This document shows positions 24,576 to 32,467 of a stretch of 64,000 nucleotides of DNA, in pieces; the first letter of the stretch is position 1; every line of letters begins with the position of its first letter. This stretch comes from Loktanella gaetbuli (GTDB taxonomy: Bacteria; Pseudomonadota; Alphaproteobacteria; Rhodobacterales; Rhodobacteraceae). The DNA lies in the NCBI RefSeq assembly GCF_020531945.1, contig NZ_JAJATZ010000011.1, positions 10,437 to 74,436 on the forward strand, read 5' to 3'. The notes below the pieces were generated by a model. That model saw only the letters and a program-made list of their open reading frames with translations. It was not told the origin of the DNA and made no database searches. The translations under genes and the position numbers were made by a program.

Positions 24576-25391
24576 TCAGGCGTATGCCGCGGCCAAACGG
24601 ACCTCGGGCCTGTCCAGTGTTTCGATTTCGGTGGATGTGGCGGCCTCGGAAAAATCCGCGCCGGCACCATAGATGTCGCGCGCGGTGGCGGTGGTCAGTT
24701 CCTCGGGGGTGCCGTCAAACACGATGCGCCCGTCGCGCATCCCGATCACGCGGTCGCAGTAGCGGCGCGCGGTATCCAGCGTGTGCAGGTTGGCGATCAC
24801 CATGCGGCCGTCCTCTTCGTGGATGGCACGCAGGGCCTGCATCACCACTTGCGCGTTCATCGGATCAAGCGATGCGATGGGTTCGTCGGCCAGAATGATC
24901 TTAGGGTCCTGCATCAGGGCGCGGGCGATGGCCACGCGTTGTTGCTGGCCACCTGACAGGGCCTCGGCGCGTTTGGGGGCCTGTTCCGCGATGCCCAGAC
25001 GGTCGAGGATTTCGATCGCATGATGAATGTCGGACTGCGGATACAGGTTGAACAGCGTGGCAAGGGTCGACCGCTTGTTCAGCGTGCCGTGTAGCACATT
25101 GGACACCACGTCCATGCGCGGCACGAGGTTGAACTGCTGAAAGATCATCGCGCAGCGGGATTGCCAATCGCGCCGGGCGGCACCGCGCAGCGCGGTGATG
25201 TTTTCATCCCCGAACATGATGGTGCCGCTGGTTGCGTCGCTAAGGCGGTTGATCATGCGCAGCATGGTCGACTTGCCGGCACCGGAACGGCCGATGATCC
25301 CGATCATGGCGGGTTTCGTGACGACGATATTGGCCGTGTCCACGGCTGTCTTGTCCCCAAACCGTTTTGTCAGTGCGTCTATCCTGAGCAT
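24576..25391 (-). CDS. phnC: PhnC, phosphonate ABC transporter ATPase
   Basis: A 271-residue ATP-binding subunit. Walker A GRSGAGKST near residue 35, FQQFNLVPRMDVVSNVLHG near 88 (a PhnC hallmark), signature LSGGQQQR near 148, Walker B IILADEPIASLD near 168. It is the first gene of the phnC-D-E-E operon and sits next to a 177 bp promoter region shared with the ars operon. Confidence 0.94.
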   Translation of the reverse strand: MLRIDALTKRFGDKTAVDTANIVVTKPAMIGIIGRSGAGKSTMLRMINRLSDATSGTIMFGDENITALRGAARRDWQSRCAMIFQQFNLVPRMDVVSNVLHGTLNKRSTLATLFNLYPQSDIHHAIEILDRLGIAEQAPKRAEALSGGQQQRVAIARALMQDPKIILADEPIASLDPMNAQVVMQALRAIHEEDGRMVIANLHTLDTARRYCDRVIGMRDGRIVFDGTPEELTTATARDIYGAGADFSEAATSTEIETLDRPEVRLAAAYA

Positions 25392-25436
25392 GTCACCCCC
25401 TTGGTTTGAGGGCGGGATAAGGGCGTCTGACGACAG

Positions 25437-25482
25437 AACCGTGACGGTTTTGTTTCAGGCTCTTTACGGTTTTGAAACGGTT
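25437..25482. promoter_or_regulatory. Phased ACGGTT repeats upstream of phnC, candidate PhoB region
   Basis: ACGGTT occurs at 25444, 25466 and 25477, spacings of 22 and 11 bp, and the inverse AACCGT lies at 25437, forming a perfect palindrome with the first copy (AACCGT-G-ACGGTT). Direct repeats at 11 bp steps are the geometry of Pho boxes, though the hexamer differs from the enteric CTGTCA. The repeats sit 46-91 bp upstream of phnC, suitable for an activator. Assignment to PhoB is inference. Confidence 0.45.
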
Positions 25483-25568
25483 CTGTGACGGGCGGGGTGC
25501 CGCGTTTTCTGGCTCTGCTGGTCAGGAAACACTTGCCGATAGAATACTAATTCCGTAATTCGTGAAAT

Positions 25569-26405
25569 ATGGAATCAATGATCGCACACCGTCTGTCCAT
25601 CCTGGGCCATCCGCAACGCCTTGCGCTGTTTCGGCTGCTGATGCGCCGCTATCCCGATCATGTGCCCGCCAGCGAACTGGCGCGGGCGCTGGGGCTGAAA
25701 CCCAATACGTTGTCCGTTTATATCGGCGCGCTGATGCAGGCCGGACTGGTGGATCAGGAACGCGCCGGGACATCCCTGCGCTATGCCATCCGGCTGGACA
25801 GCGCGCGCGAGACATTCGACTACCTGCTGCACGATTGCTGCCGGGGGCGGCCCGACATCTGCACGCCGCTGGCGATGGATAGGCCCGCTGCCGATGCTGC
25901 GGGTCGCAAGTTCAAGGTGCTGTTCCTGTGCACCGGCAATTCCGCGCGGTCGATCATGGCCGAAACCATCCTACGGGCCGTGGCAGGCGACAGGTTCGAC
26001 GTCTGGTCCGCAGGCACCCGGCCACGGTCCGCGCTAAACCCCGATGCCGTCGCACTGCTGCAGCAAAAGGGGCACGACACCGCCACGCTGGAGGCCAAGA
26101 GCGTGACCGTGTTTCAGACCCCCGATGCACCCGATTTCGATTTCGTGTTCACCGTCTGCGATCAGGCCGCGAACGAGGATTGCCCCGCCTGGCAGGGGCA
26201 ACCGATCAGCGGCCACTGGGGTCTGCCCGATCCGGCCGCCGTGACAGGCACGGACGCGGAACGCGCGCTGGCGTTCCACCAGACCTATGGCGCGTTGCTG
26301 CACAGGATCAGGGCCTTTGCGGCGCTGCCGGTCACATCGCTGGACCGGATCGCCCTGCAACGGGCGGTCGATGACATTGCTGCACAAAAAGGATTTGCCG
26401 CATGA
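25569..26405 (+). CDS. ArsR-ArsC fusion, arsenic repressor and arsenate reductase
   Basis: A 278-residue two-domain protein. Residues 1-90 are an ArsR winged helix (LSILGHPQRLALFRLLMRR, then LGLKPNTLSVYIGALMQAGL). A cysteine cluster HDCCRGRPDIC near residues 90-100 is the likely As(III) sensor, replacing the classical ELCVC site. Residues 115-278 are a low-molecular-weight phosphatase-type arsenate reductase with the P-loop LCTGNSARS (Cys-x5-Arg) and ISGHWGLPDP near 215. ATG 25578 is an alternative start. It leads an ATGA-coupled operon with GAPDH and ArsJ. Confidence 0.92.
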   Translation: MESMIAHRLSILGHPQRLALFRLLMRRYPDHVPASELARALGLKPNTLSVYIGALMQAGLVDQERAGTSLRYAIRLDSARETFDYLLHDCCRGRPDICTPLAMDRPAADAAGRKFKVLFLCTGNSARSIMAETILRAVAGDRFDVWSAGTRPRSALNPDAVALLQQKGHDTATLEAKSVTVFQTPDAPDFDFVFTVCDQAANEDCPAWQGQPISGHWGLPDPAAVTGTDAERALAFHQTYGALLHRIRAFAALPVTSLDRIALQRAVDDIAAQKGFAA

Positions 26406-27400
26406 CCACCTATGCCCTCAACGGCCTTGGCCGCATCGGGAAACTGGCCCTGAAACCGCTGCTGGCACGCGGCGCAAGGATCGCATGGATCAACGACGCG
26501 GTGGGCGATCCCGCGATGCAGGCGCATCTGCTGGAATTCGATTCGGTCCACGGTCGCTGGGATGCGGATTTCAGCCACGACGCCGACAGCGTGACCATCG
26601 ACGGCGTGCGGCTGCCCTTTGTGGGCGCGCGCAACATCGCGGATCTGCCGCTGGACGGGGTGGATGTGGTGATCGACTGCACCGGCGTGTTCAAATCCGA
26701 GGCAGCCCTTGCCCCCTATTTCGCCGCCGGCGTGAAAAAGGTCGTGGTCTCGGCCCCGGTCAAGGACGGCGACGCGGCCAATATCGTCTATGGCGTGAAC
26801 CATGACACCTATGATGCCGCCCGCCACCGGATCGTCACGGCGGCCAGCTGCACGACCAACTGCCTGGCCCCGGTGGTCAAGGTTGTGCATGAAAGTCTGG
26901 GGATCAAACATGGGTCCATCACCACGATCCATGACGTGACCAACACCCAGACCATCGTGGATCGCCCGGCCAAGGATCTGCGCCGCGCACGGTCTGCGCT
27001 CAATTCGCTTATCCCCACGACGACGGGCAGTGCGACGGCGATCACGCTGATCTACCCCGAACTGACGGGCCGTCTGAACGGTCACGCGGTCCGCGTGCCG
27101 CTGCTGAACGCATCCCTGACCGATTGCGTGTTCGAGGTGGAACGCCCGACCACCGCAGCAGAGGTCAACGCCCTGTTCCAGGCGGCCGCCCAGGGACCAT
27201 TGCAGGGCATACTGGGATACGAGGAACGCCCGCTGGTGTCGTCGGATTACACCAACGACACCCGGTCGGGGATCGTGGACGCCCCATCGACCATGGTGAT
27301 CAACGGCACGCAGGTCAAAATCTACGCCTGGTATGACAACGAAATGGGTTACGCGCACCGGTTGGTTGACGTGGCCCTGATGGTCGGGAATTCGGTGTGA
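26402..27400 (+). CDS. Ars-operon glyceraldehyde-3-phosphate dehydrogenase
   Basis: A 332-residue GAPDH with the NAD motif NGLGRIGK at the N-terminus and the active-site ASCTTNCLAP near residue 150. In arsJ operons such a GAPDH uses arsenate in place of phosphate and makes unstable 1-arseno-3-phosphoglycerate, which ArsJ exports. It overlaps the ArsR-ArsC stop and the arsJ start (GTGA), which supports this role rather than glycolysis. Confidence 0.92.
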   Translation: MTTYALNGLGRIGKLALKPLLARGARIAWINDAVGDPAMQAHLLEFDSVHGRWDADFSHDADSVTIDGVRLPFVGARNIADLPLDGVDVVIDCTGVFKSEAALAPYFAAGVKKVVVSAPVKDGDAANIVYGVNHDTYDAARHRIVTAASCTTNCLAPVVKVVHESLGIKHGSITTIHDVTNTQTIVDRPAKDLRRARSALNSLIPTTTGSATAITLIYPELTGRLNGHAVRVPLLNASLTDCVFEVERPTTAAEVNALFQAAAQGPLQGILGYEERPLVSSDYTNDTRSGIVDAPSTMVINGTQVKIYAWYDNEMGYAHRLVDVALMVGNSV

Positions 27401-28653
27401 CCGTGACAAACACGCGCCCCGAGGGGCTGTCAGCCTATATCGCCGTCACGGCGGCCTATTGGGCGTTCATGCTGACCGATGGCGCGCTTCGGATGCTGGT
27501 GCTGCTACATTTCCATACGCTGGGGTTCAGCCCGGTGCAGCTGGCCTATCTGTTCGTGCTGTATGAAATCGCGGGCATGGTGACCAACCTGTGCGCGGGC
27601 TGGATCGCGGCGCGGTTCGGCCTGACCGCCACCCTCTATGCGGGTCTGGGCATTCAGGTGCTGGCACTGCTGGCGCTGACACAGCTGGACCCTGCCTGGA
27701 CCGTGGGCCTGTCGGTCGCCTATGTCATGGTGGTGCAGGGGGCCAGCGGCGTGGCCAAGGACCTGGCCAAGATGTCGTCGAAATCCGCGGTCAAGCTGCT
27801 GGCCCCCGCGCAGGACGGCGGATTGTTCCGCTGGGTGGCCTTGCTGACCGGGTCCAAGAACGCGGTCAAGGGGCTGGGCTTTCTCGCCGGGGCGGGCATG
27901 TTGGCCACGATCGGTTTCACCGGGGCGGTGCTGGGGATGGCTGCCGTGCTGGCGGTGATCCTGATCGCGGTGCTGATCGCGATGCCGCCGGGCCTGCCGC
28001 GCGGACGACGCGGCACCAAATTCAGCGAGGTGTTTTCCAAATCCGCCAACGTCAACTGGCTGTCGGCGGCGCGGGTGTTTCTGTTCGGCGCGCGCGACGT
28101 CTGGTTCGTCGTGGGCATCCCGATCTATTTCTACGCGGTCCTTTCGGATGGCACGACCGACGGCAACCGGGCCGCTTTTTTCATGATCGGCAGCTTCATG
28201 GCGGTCTGGGTGATCCTCTATGGCATGGTGCAGGCTGCATCGCCGCGCCTGCTGCGCGCCGCACAGCGCAGCGAAGGCGATCTGACCCTTGCGGCGCGCG
28301 GCTGGGGCTGGACATTGGCCGTGGTGCCTGCGGTTCTGACGGTGGCCGCACTGGTGGCGGGCGGCCCGCAGACCTGGCTGACCGTCACGCTTGTGGCAGG
28401 GCTTTTGGCCTTTGGCGGGGTGTTCGCCATCAATTCGGCGCTGCATTCCTATCTGATCCTCGCCTTTACCAAGGCCGAGCGTGTGACCATGGATGTCGGG
28501 TTCTATTACATGGCGAATGCGGCGGGCAGGCTGCTGGGCACGGTGCTGTCGGGACTGACCTATCAGCTGGGCGGTCTGTCGTTGATGCTGGGTGTGGCCA
28601 CGGTCATGGTGGGGCTGTCAGCGGTGATCACAGGGCGTCTGCGTCCCGCCTGA
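27397..28653 (+). CDS. arsJ: ArsJ, organoarsenical MFS exporter
   Basis: A 418-residue major-facilitator protein with about 11-12 helices that expels 1-arseno-3-phosphoglycerate. The N-terminus TAYWAFMLTDGALRMLVLLHFH in two parts, the loop GVAKDLAKMSSKSAVK near residue 115 and ERVTMDVGFYYMANAAGRLLG near 360 are typical of ArsJ. The GTG start overlaps the GAPDH stop. Confidence 0.92.
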   Translation: MTVTNTRPEGLSAYIAVTAAYWAFMLTDGALRMLVLLHFHTLGFSPVQLAYLFVLYEIAGMVTNLCAGWIAARFGLTATLYAGLGIQVLALLALTQLDPAWTVGLSVAYVMVVQGASGVAKDLAKMSSKSAVKLLAPAQDGGLFRWVALLTGSKNAVKGLGFLAGAGMLATIGFTGAVLGMAAVLAVILIAVLIAMPPGLPRGRRGTKFSEVFSKSANVNWLSAARVFLFGARDVWFVVGIPIYFYAVLSDGTTDGNRAAFFMIGSFMAVWVILYGMVQAASPRLLRAAQRSEGDLTLAARGWGWTLAVVPAVLTVAALVAGGPQTWLTVTLVAGLLAFGGVFAINSALHSYLILAFTKAERVTMDVGFYYMANAAGRLLGTVLSGLTYQLGGLSLMLGVATVMVGLSAVITGRLRPA

Positions 28654-28672
28654 CGGAGCCCTGCGCTGCCGA

Positions 28673-29185
28673 TCACATGCGTGACAGCCGGTCCTCGTCA
28701 TCCACAACGATCAGGGACCCGGCACCGTCCGTCCATGCCCACAACACGAGGTTCATGTCCGATGCCGCCGCGCCCTTGGCAAAGCTGCGAACAAGCAGAC
28801 CATTAAAACCGTCCGCCGATAGTCTGCGCGCAAGATCCTGTGTCGGCACCGTCTGATGATCCAGCATTCTGCTGCGCCATGCGGCATCGGCAAGCAGCGC
28901 TGGCGTAACACCGTATCGTTTCAGTGCCAGTTCATCACCCGTATCGAAAATCGGGCCAAGGTCTGCGGTGTAGGACACCAGGATCGTGGGCTGCAGACTG
29001 CCGACCTGATGGGCCTCGCGCAGCGCTGTCGCGGGATCGAGCGCGGTATACAGCGCCGGTGTCCCCTTGGGGTTGAAGCGCCCGCCGAACAGGGCCGCAC
29101 CGTGCCCCGACAGGGGGGTGCGCGCATAGACCGGGTTCAGGGCCCGAAAAAGCGGCCCGGTATAGCGCCCGTGCCTGAGTCGCAT
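28673..29185 (-). CDS. RES-domain toxin of a RES-Xre module
   Basis: A 170-residue RES-family protein. The family Arg-Glu-Ser pattern fits: an N-terminal RALNPVYAR Arg, GGRFNPKGTPALYTALDPATALREA around residues 35-60 with the Glu, and a C-terminal Ser near 125-140 (LVRSFAKGAAASDMN). RES toxins degrade or modify NAD+. The ATG shares a base with the antitoxin stop (TGATG), and antitoxin before toxin is the usual order. Confidence 0.85.
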   Translation of the reverse strand: MRLRHGRYTGPLFRALNPVYARTPLSGHGAALFGGRFNPKGTPALYTALDPATALREAHQVGSLQPTILVSYTADLGPIFDTGDELALKRYGVTPALLADAAWRSRMLDHQTVPTQDLARRLSADGFNGLLVRSFAKGAAASDMNLVLWAWTDGAGSLIVVDDEDRLSRM

Positions 29186-29535
29186 CAGGCAAAGACACCG
29201 GCATCGACCGCGTCGATATATTCCAGAACCTGCTGCGCCTTGCCTTCTTGGACCAGCTGCATGGCGGTCCTGCCGTCAAAGCCGGGCAGGGGTTCGGACC
29301 GATACCACGCATAGGCGATCAGTTCCGATCCAAAGCGTGGCGAAACCTTGTTCAGCACCTCGACCAGTTCGCGCAGGCGGCGCTGTGTCTTGTCCGAACC
29401 AATGCGGGCACGCCGCTGCAAGGCATCCTTGCCCAGACCGACCGTTAGGGCGATTTCCTCGGATGACGTGCGCAGGACAGCCGCGATCTTGCGTGGTTCG
29501 AATTGTCCAGCTTCTGCAAAATGGGTGATGTGCAT
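29185..29535 (-). CDS. Xre/MbcA/ParS-type antitoxin of a RES-Xre module
   Basis: A 116-residue antitoxin. The middle has an Xre-like helix-turn-helix (FEPRKIAAVLRTSSEEIALTVG, split across residues 10-31). The C-terminal half is the toxin-binding DUF2384 region: a helical linker, then AYAWYRSEPLPGFDGRTAMQ and LVQEGKAQQVLEYID. ATG 29535 follows GGAAC; a TTG 12 bp upstream is a weaker alternative. It is probably autoregulatory through the palindrome just upstream. Confidence 0.85.
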   Translation of the reverse strand: MHITHFAEAGQFEPRKIAAVLRTSSEEIALTVGLGKDALQRRARIGSDKTQRRLRELVEVLNKVSPRFGSELIAYAWYRSEPLPGFDGRTAMQLVQEGKAQQVLEYIDAVDAGVFA

Positions 29536-29557
29536 GACGGGTTCCAACAGCTTATAT

Positions 29558-29573
29558 GACGCTATATGGCGTC
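29558..29573 (-). promoter_or_regulatory. Palindrome GACGC-N6-GCGTC in the toxin-antitoxin promoter
   Basis: GACGC and GCGTC arms with a TATATG spacer, 23-38 bp upstream of the antitoxin ATG, overlapping a TATAAG-like -10 on the minus strand. Position and symmetry suit autorepression by the Xre antitoxin. Its half CGCTATATG recurs at 29871. Confidence 0.4.
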
Positions 29574-29908
29574 ACTATTACCGAATTTCAAGTAGCCCGG
29601 ACGCAACCTACAAGCAAGACCCCGATCAAAAGGGCGCAACTGACTGGCGTGATCCGGTCGTCGGATGTGGGCCGGTGCGTCGCCCTCAACCGCGGCGATC
29701 TTGGCGAAAAACTCCAAGGCGCGTCTTGCATTCCTGAACCAACTGCCGGTTTCCACAGGCATCCCAGCGGCGCCAGAGGCTGGGACCGCTCTGTTGCCAG
29801 CGTACCGGGGCGCAGCGATGGTGCGCCGGACAAGCTGGCAGCGCACGCATGCAGACTGCCCTGAACCAATCGCTATATGACATAATGTTGGTTACGCGGC
29901 GATGCGTG
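29574..29908. other. Region without a recognisable gene
   Basis: About 335 bp between the toxin-antitoxin module and csoR. Several short overlapping frames exist on both strands, but none has a ribosome site or a known family. CGCTATATG lies on both sides of most of it (29560 and 29871), so it could be a decayed insert. No terminal inverted repeats were found. Confidence 0.35.
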
Positions 29909-30181
29909 TCACCGGGACGCCTTTTGCAGCAGGCCGATCAACTCGTCGAACTTGGCGCGCTGTTCGGTCGGATCGCCGCTTCGGATCGCGGTTTCGACGC
30001 AATGGGCGGCGTGGTTTTCCAGAACCAGCCGTTCGACACCCAGCAGCGCTGACCGGATCGCGGCGGTCTGCGCCAGCACGTCCATGCAATATCGGTCCTC
30101 TTCGACCATGCGGGCCACGCCGCGCACCTGACCTTCGACGCGGGACAGCCGGTCGAGGGTTTTCTGCTTGTTGGCTTTCAT
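29909..30181 (-). CDS. CsoR/RcnR-family metal- or thiol-sensing repressor
   Basis: A 90-residue all-helical DUF156 repressor. Cys32, His57 and Cys61 have the same spacing as the Cu(I) ligands of CsoR (25 and 4 residues apart), so copper or a reactive sulfur/thiol signal is more likely than nickel. The opening LDRLSRVEGQVRGVARM is typical. It is divergent from the glutaredoxin-MauE gene, and the operator in between has the expected G/C-tract palindrome. Confidence 0.88.
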   Translation of the reverse strand: MKANKQKTLDRLSRVEGQVRGVARMVEEDRYCMDVLAQTAAIRSALLGVERLVLENHAAHCVETAIRSGDPTEQRAKFDELIGLLQKASR

Positions 30182-30222
30182 CCGGTCACTCCTGTTCCTT
30201 GGGGTCCGGTGACCCTCTGGTC

Positions 30223-30243
30223 ATATACCCCTATAGGGTATAT
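30223..30243. promoter_or_regulatory. CsoR-type operator
   Basis: A perfect inverted repeat, ATATACCC-CTATA-GGGTATAT (8 bp arms, 5 bp spacer), halfway between the divergent csoR and glutaredoxin-MauE genes. The CCC/GGG tracts separated by AT-rich DNA are characteristic of CsoR/RcnR-family operators. It would control both promoters. Confidence 0.75.
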
Positions 30244-30305
30244 AGGTCACCTGAAAACGTCATGGCGCGACATGCGACATGACCACCCCTGTCAGGAGGC
30301 AGACG

Positions 30306-31094
30306 ATGTCGATCCAAACCCGCAACGTGTCCGACGTGACGACAGACCCCGCCACGGCGGCCACCGGAAAAACGGCCGTTCTGTATCGCATGGCCCTGCC
30401 CGACCACCTGTGTCCGTCCGGGCAAAAGGCGCGCTGGCTGTTGCAGTCCAAGGGATATGACATCGACGACCGCCTGTTCCGCACCCGCCCCGAGGTCGAT
30501 GCGTTCAAGGAAACGTTCGACGTGCCGACCACCCCGCAGGTCTGGATCGACGGCACACGGATCGGGGGTTACAGCGATCTGCGCGTGGCCTTGACCGACC
30601 ACGATCCAAAGGCCACGACCTATCGCCCGGTGATCTATCTGTTCGCAGTGGCAGCCGCGACGGCACTGGCCTTGTCGATCGGCTTTCTGGGGGCGATCAC
30701 ATGGCAGACGTTGGGCTGGTTCATCTCGGTTTCGATGATTCTGCTGGGCATGCAAAAGCTGCGCGACATCGAAAGCTTTTCCACCATGTTCCTGAACTAT
30801 GACCTGCTGGCGCGCAAATGGGTGCCCTATGCCTATGTCTACCCTTGGGTCGAAACCGGCGCGGGCGTGTTGATGACGGGGATGCTGCTGACCCCGTTTG
30901 CAGCACCTGCCGCGCTGTTCATTTCAACCGTCGGTGCCATCAGCGTGTTCAAGGCGGTCTATATCGACAAGCGAGAGCTGAAATGCGCCTGCGTGGGCGG
31001 CAATTCCAACGTGCCGCTGGGGTTCGTCAGCCTGACCGAAAACCTGATGATGATGGGCATGGCAATCGTCATGATCGTGCTGGCCCTTAGCTAA
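30306..31094 (+). CDS. Glutaredoxin-MauE fusion, membrane redox protein
   Basis: A 262-residue fusion. Residues 15-100 are a glutaredoxin with LCPSGQKARWLL (monothiol CPSG) and VPTTPQVWIDGTRIGGYSDL. Residues 110-262 are a four-helix MauE/DoxX-like membrane domain ending with the conserved CACVGG and VPLGFVSLTEN. MauE-type proteins pass reducing power across the membrane. An AGGAGG ribosome site fixes the ATG at 30306. It is divergent from a CsoR repressor, which suggests induction by copper or sulfane sulfur. Confidence 0.85.
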   Translation: MSIQTRNVSDVTTDPATAATGKTAVLYRMALPDHLCPSGQKARWLLQSKGYDIDDRLFRTRPEVDAFKETFDVPTTPQVWIDGTRIGGYSDLRVALTDHDPKATTYRPVIYLFAVAAATALALSIGFLGAITWQTLGWFISVSMILLGMQKLRDIESFSTMFLNYDLLARKWVPYAYVYPWVETGAGVLMTGMLLTPFAAPAALFISTVGAISVFKAVYIDKRELKCACVGGNSNVPLGFVSLTENLMMMGMAIVMIVLALS

Positions 31095-31308
31095 GGTCAT
31101 CCTTGTCGCGGTAATTGTCCGGGTCAAAGACTACGAAAAATTCGTAGGTACACCAGCCCGCCGCGGCGCAGGCGATCATCGTCCACAGCGGCGTGCCCAG
31201 CAGCAGCTCAAACAGCGCCCAGCCCCACAGCACCATGCAGACCACCAGCCTGCGGGACCGCGGCGCAAAGAACGGCGCGCGCACGTTGATCAGGTCACTC
31301 AGGGGCAT
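31087..31308 (-). CDS. Small two-helix membrane protein, unknown function
   Basis: A 73-residue protein with two hydrophobic segments (about residues 20-35 and 40-55), a basic N-terminus and an acidic C-terminus (VVFDPDNYRDKDDLS). It overlaps the 3' end of the PhyH-type gene by 10 bp and converges with the MauE fusion. No family recognised; coding is supported by the operon-like overlap and helix pattern. Confidence 0.6.
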   Translation of the reverse strand: MPLSDLINVRAPFFAPRSRRLVVCMVLWGWALFELLLGTPLWTMIACAAAGWCTYEFFVVFDPDNYRDKDDLS

Positions 31309-32462
31309 CGGCGGTTGTCCATTTCTGTCAGCGCGGCGTCCAGCCGGTCGCCGGGCCAGTTTTCGGTCAGGGCGCGACGCAGGATGTCAGCCTGCGATAC
31401 CGGGGCGTTGCCGTCCAGCGGCGGGTCCGTGTCGAGGTTCGTCGGAAAGGCATAGCCTTCTGCGCTGGCCGCGATCACCGCAGCGACCTGCGCCGCCGTC
31501 ATCGCGGACCCCGACAACACAGGATAGAGCGCACGGACCATCGCCGCGCGGTCAACGCTTTCCATGGCGCGACCAAAGGCAGAGGACACCTGCAACAGCA
31601 TCACCATCCGCGCGATGTCGGCGCTGCGATTTTCGCCCGCCGCATGAAACAGCGCGGGATTGAAAAAGATCACGTCGCCCTTGGCCAGCGGCAGCTGGAT
31701 GCAGTGATCCTCGAACAGCGCGCGGTGGGCGGGATCGTGAAACGCAACGTAGCCCGGCGGATAGAGCTGCGAGAACGGCAGCAGTTTCGTAGGCCCGCTT
31801 TCAATGGGCATGTCGCAATGCGCGATGCCACCCTGCAGCGTCAGCGCAGCGGTCAGATCATGGGCGTGTACGGGATAACGCGCGGCCCCTGCAGCGGATT
31901 GGAACCCCAGGTGATAATCGCGGTGCGCCTGCTGCGCCTTGCCACCGGGGCGCACCTGATTGACCTGGGCGGTCATCTGATAGGCCGGGCCCAGCCAGGC
32001 CTCGCAAACAGCGGCAATGGCGTCGTTGGCAAAATACCCGGCAAAACAGGCGGGATCGCGCAGGCACAGTTTCTGCAAGGCGTTCCAGATGCGGTCATTG
32101 GCACCCGATGCCGCGAAATGGTCGCCCTTTCCCGCGCCCTGCGCCGCCTCTGCCGCGATGATGGCGTTGAACACATCCGTCGCCCGGTCGATGACGCCGG
32201 TGTCGCCATAGCTGCCGCGCAGAACGATCACCCCTGCGGATTCCCGCAGCACCCAGGCCCATTCCGCCATCAATGCCCGCCGCGCGTCCTGGTCGGCCAG
32301 CGCCGGGGCCAGGGCGTGCATGTCGTAGATTGGCACCTGTTGCGTCACCGTCGCGGCATGGGGCACATCCGCATGATCAAGCCGCCGCCCGATCAACGCG
32401 CGCAACGTTTCTGGATCGCCTGCGTCGGCGTCGAAGTAGCCTGCTGTCCTGTCCTGCGTCAT
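31299..32462 (-). CDS. Phytanoyl-CoA dioxygenase (PhyH) family protein
   Basis: A 387-residue Fe(II)/2-oxoglutarate dioxygenase. AHRDYHLGFQ near residue 185 gives the His-x-Asp ligands; FFNPALFHAAGENRS near 270 gives the distal His and the 2-oxoglutarate-binding Arg. It starts five bases after an oxidoreductase of the inositol cluster and is probably co-transcribed. PhyH proteins hydroxylate varied substrates; a role in an inositol or inositol-ether derivative is inference. Confidence 0.85.
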   Translation of the reverse strand: MTQDRTAGYFDADAGDPETLRALIGRRLDHADVPHAATVTQQVPIYDMHALAPALADQDARRALMAEWAWVLRESAGVIVLRGSYGDTGVIDRATDVFNAIIAAEAAQGAGKGDHFAASGANDRIWNALQKLCLRDPACFAGYFANDAIAAVCEAWLGPAYQMTAQVNQVRPGGKAQQAHRDYHLGFQSAAGAARYPVHAHDLTAALTLQGGIAHCDMPIESGPTKLLPFSQLYPPGYVAFHDPAHRALFEDHCIQLPLAKGDVIFFNPALFHAAGENRSADIARMVMLLQVSSAFGRAMESVDRAAMVRALYPVLSGSAMTAAQVAAVIAASAEGYAFPTNLDTDPPLDGNAPVSQADILRRALTENWPGDRLDAALTEMDNRRCP

Positions 32463-32467
32463 GTCGC

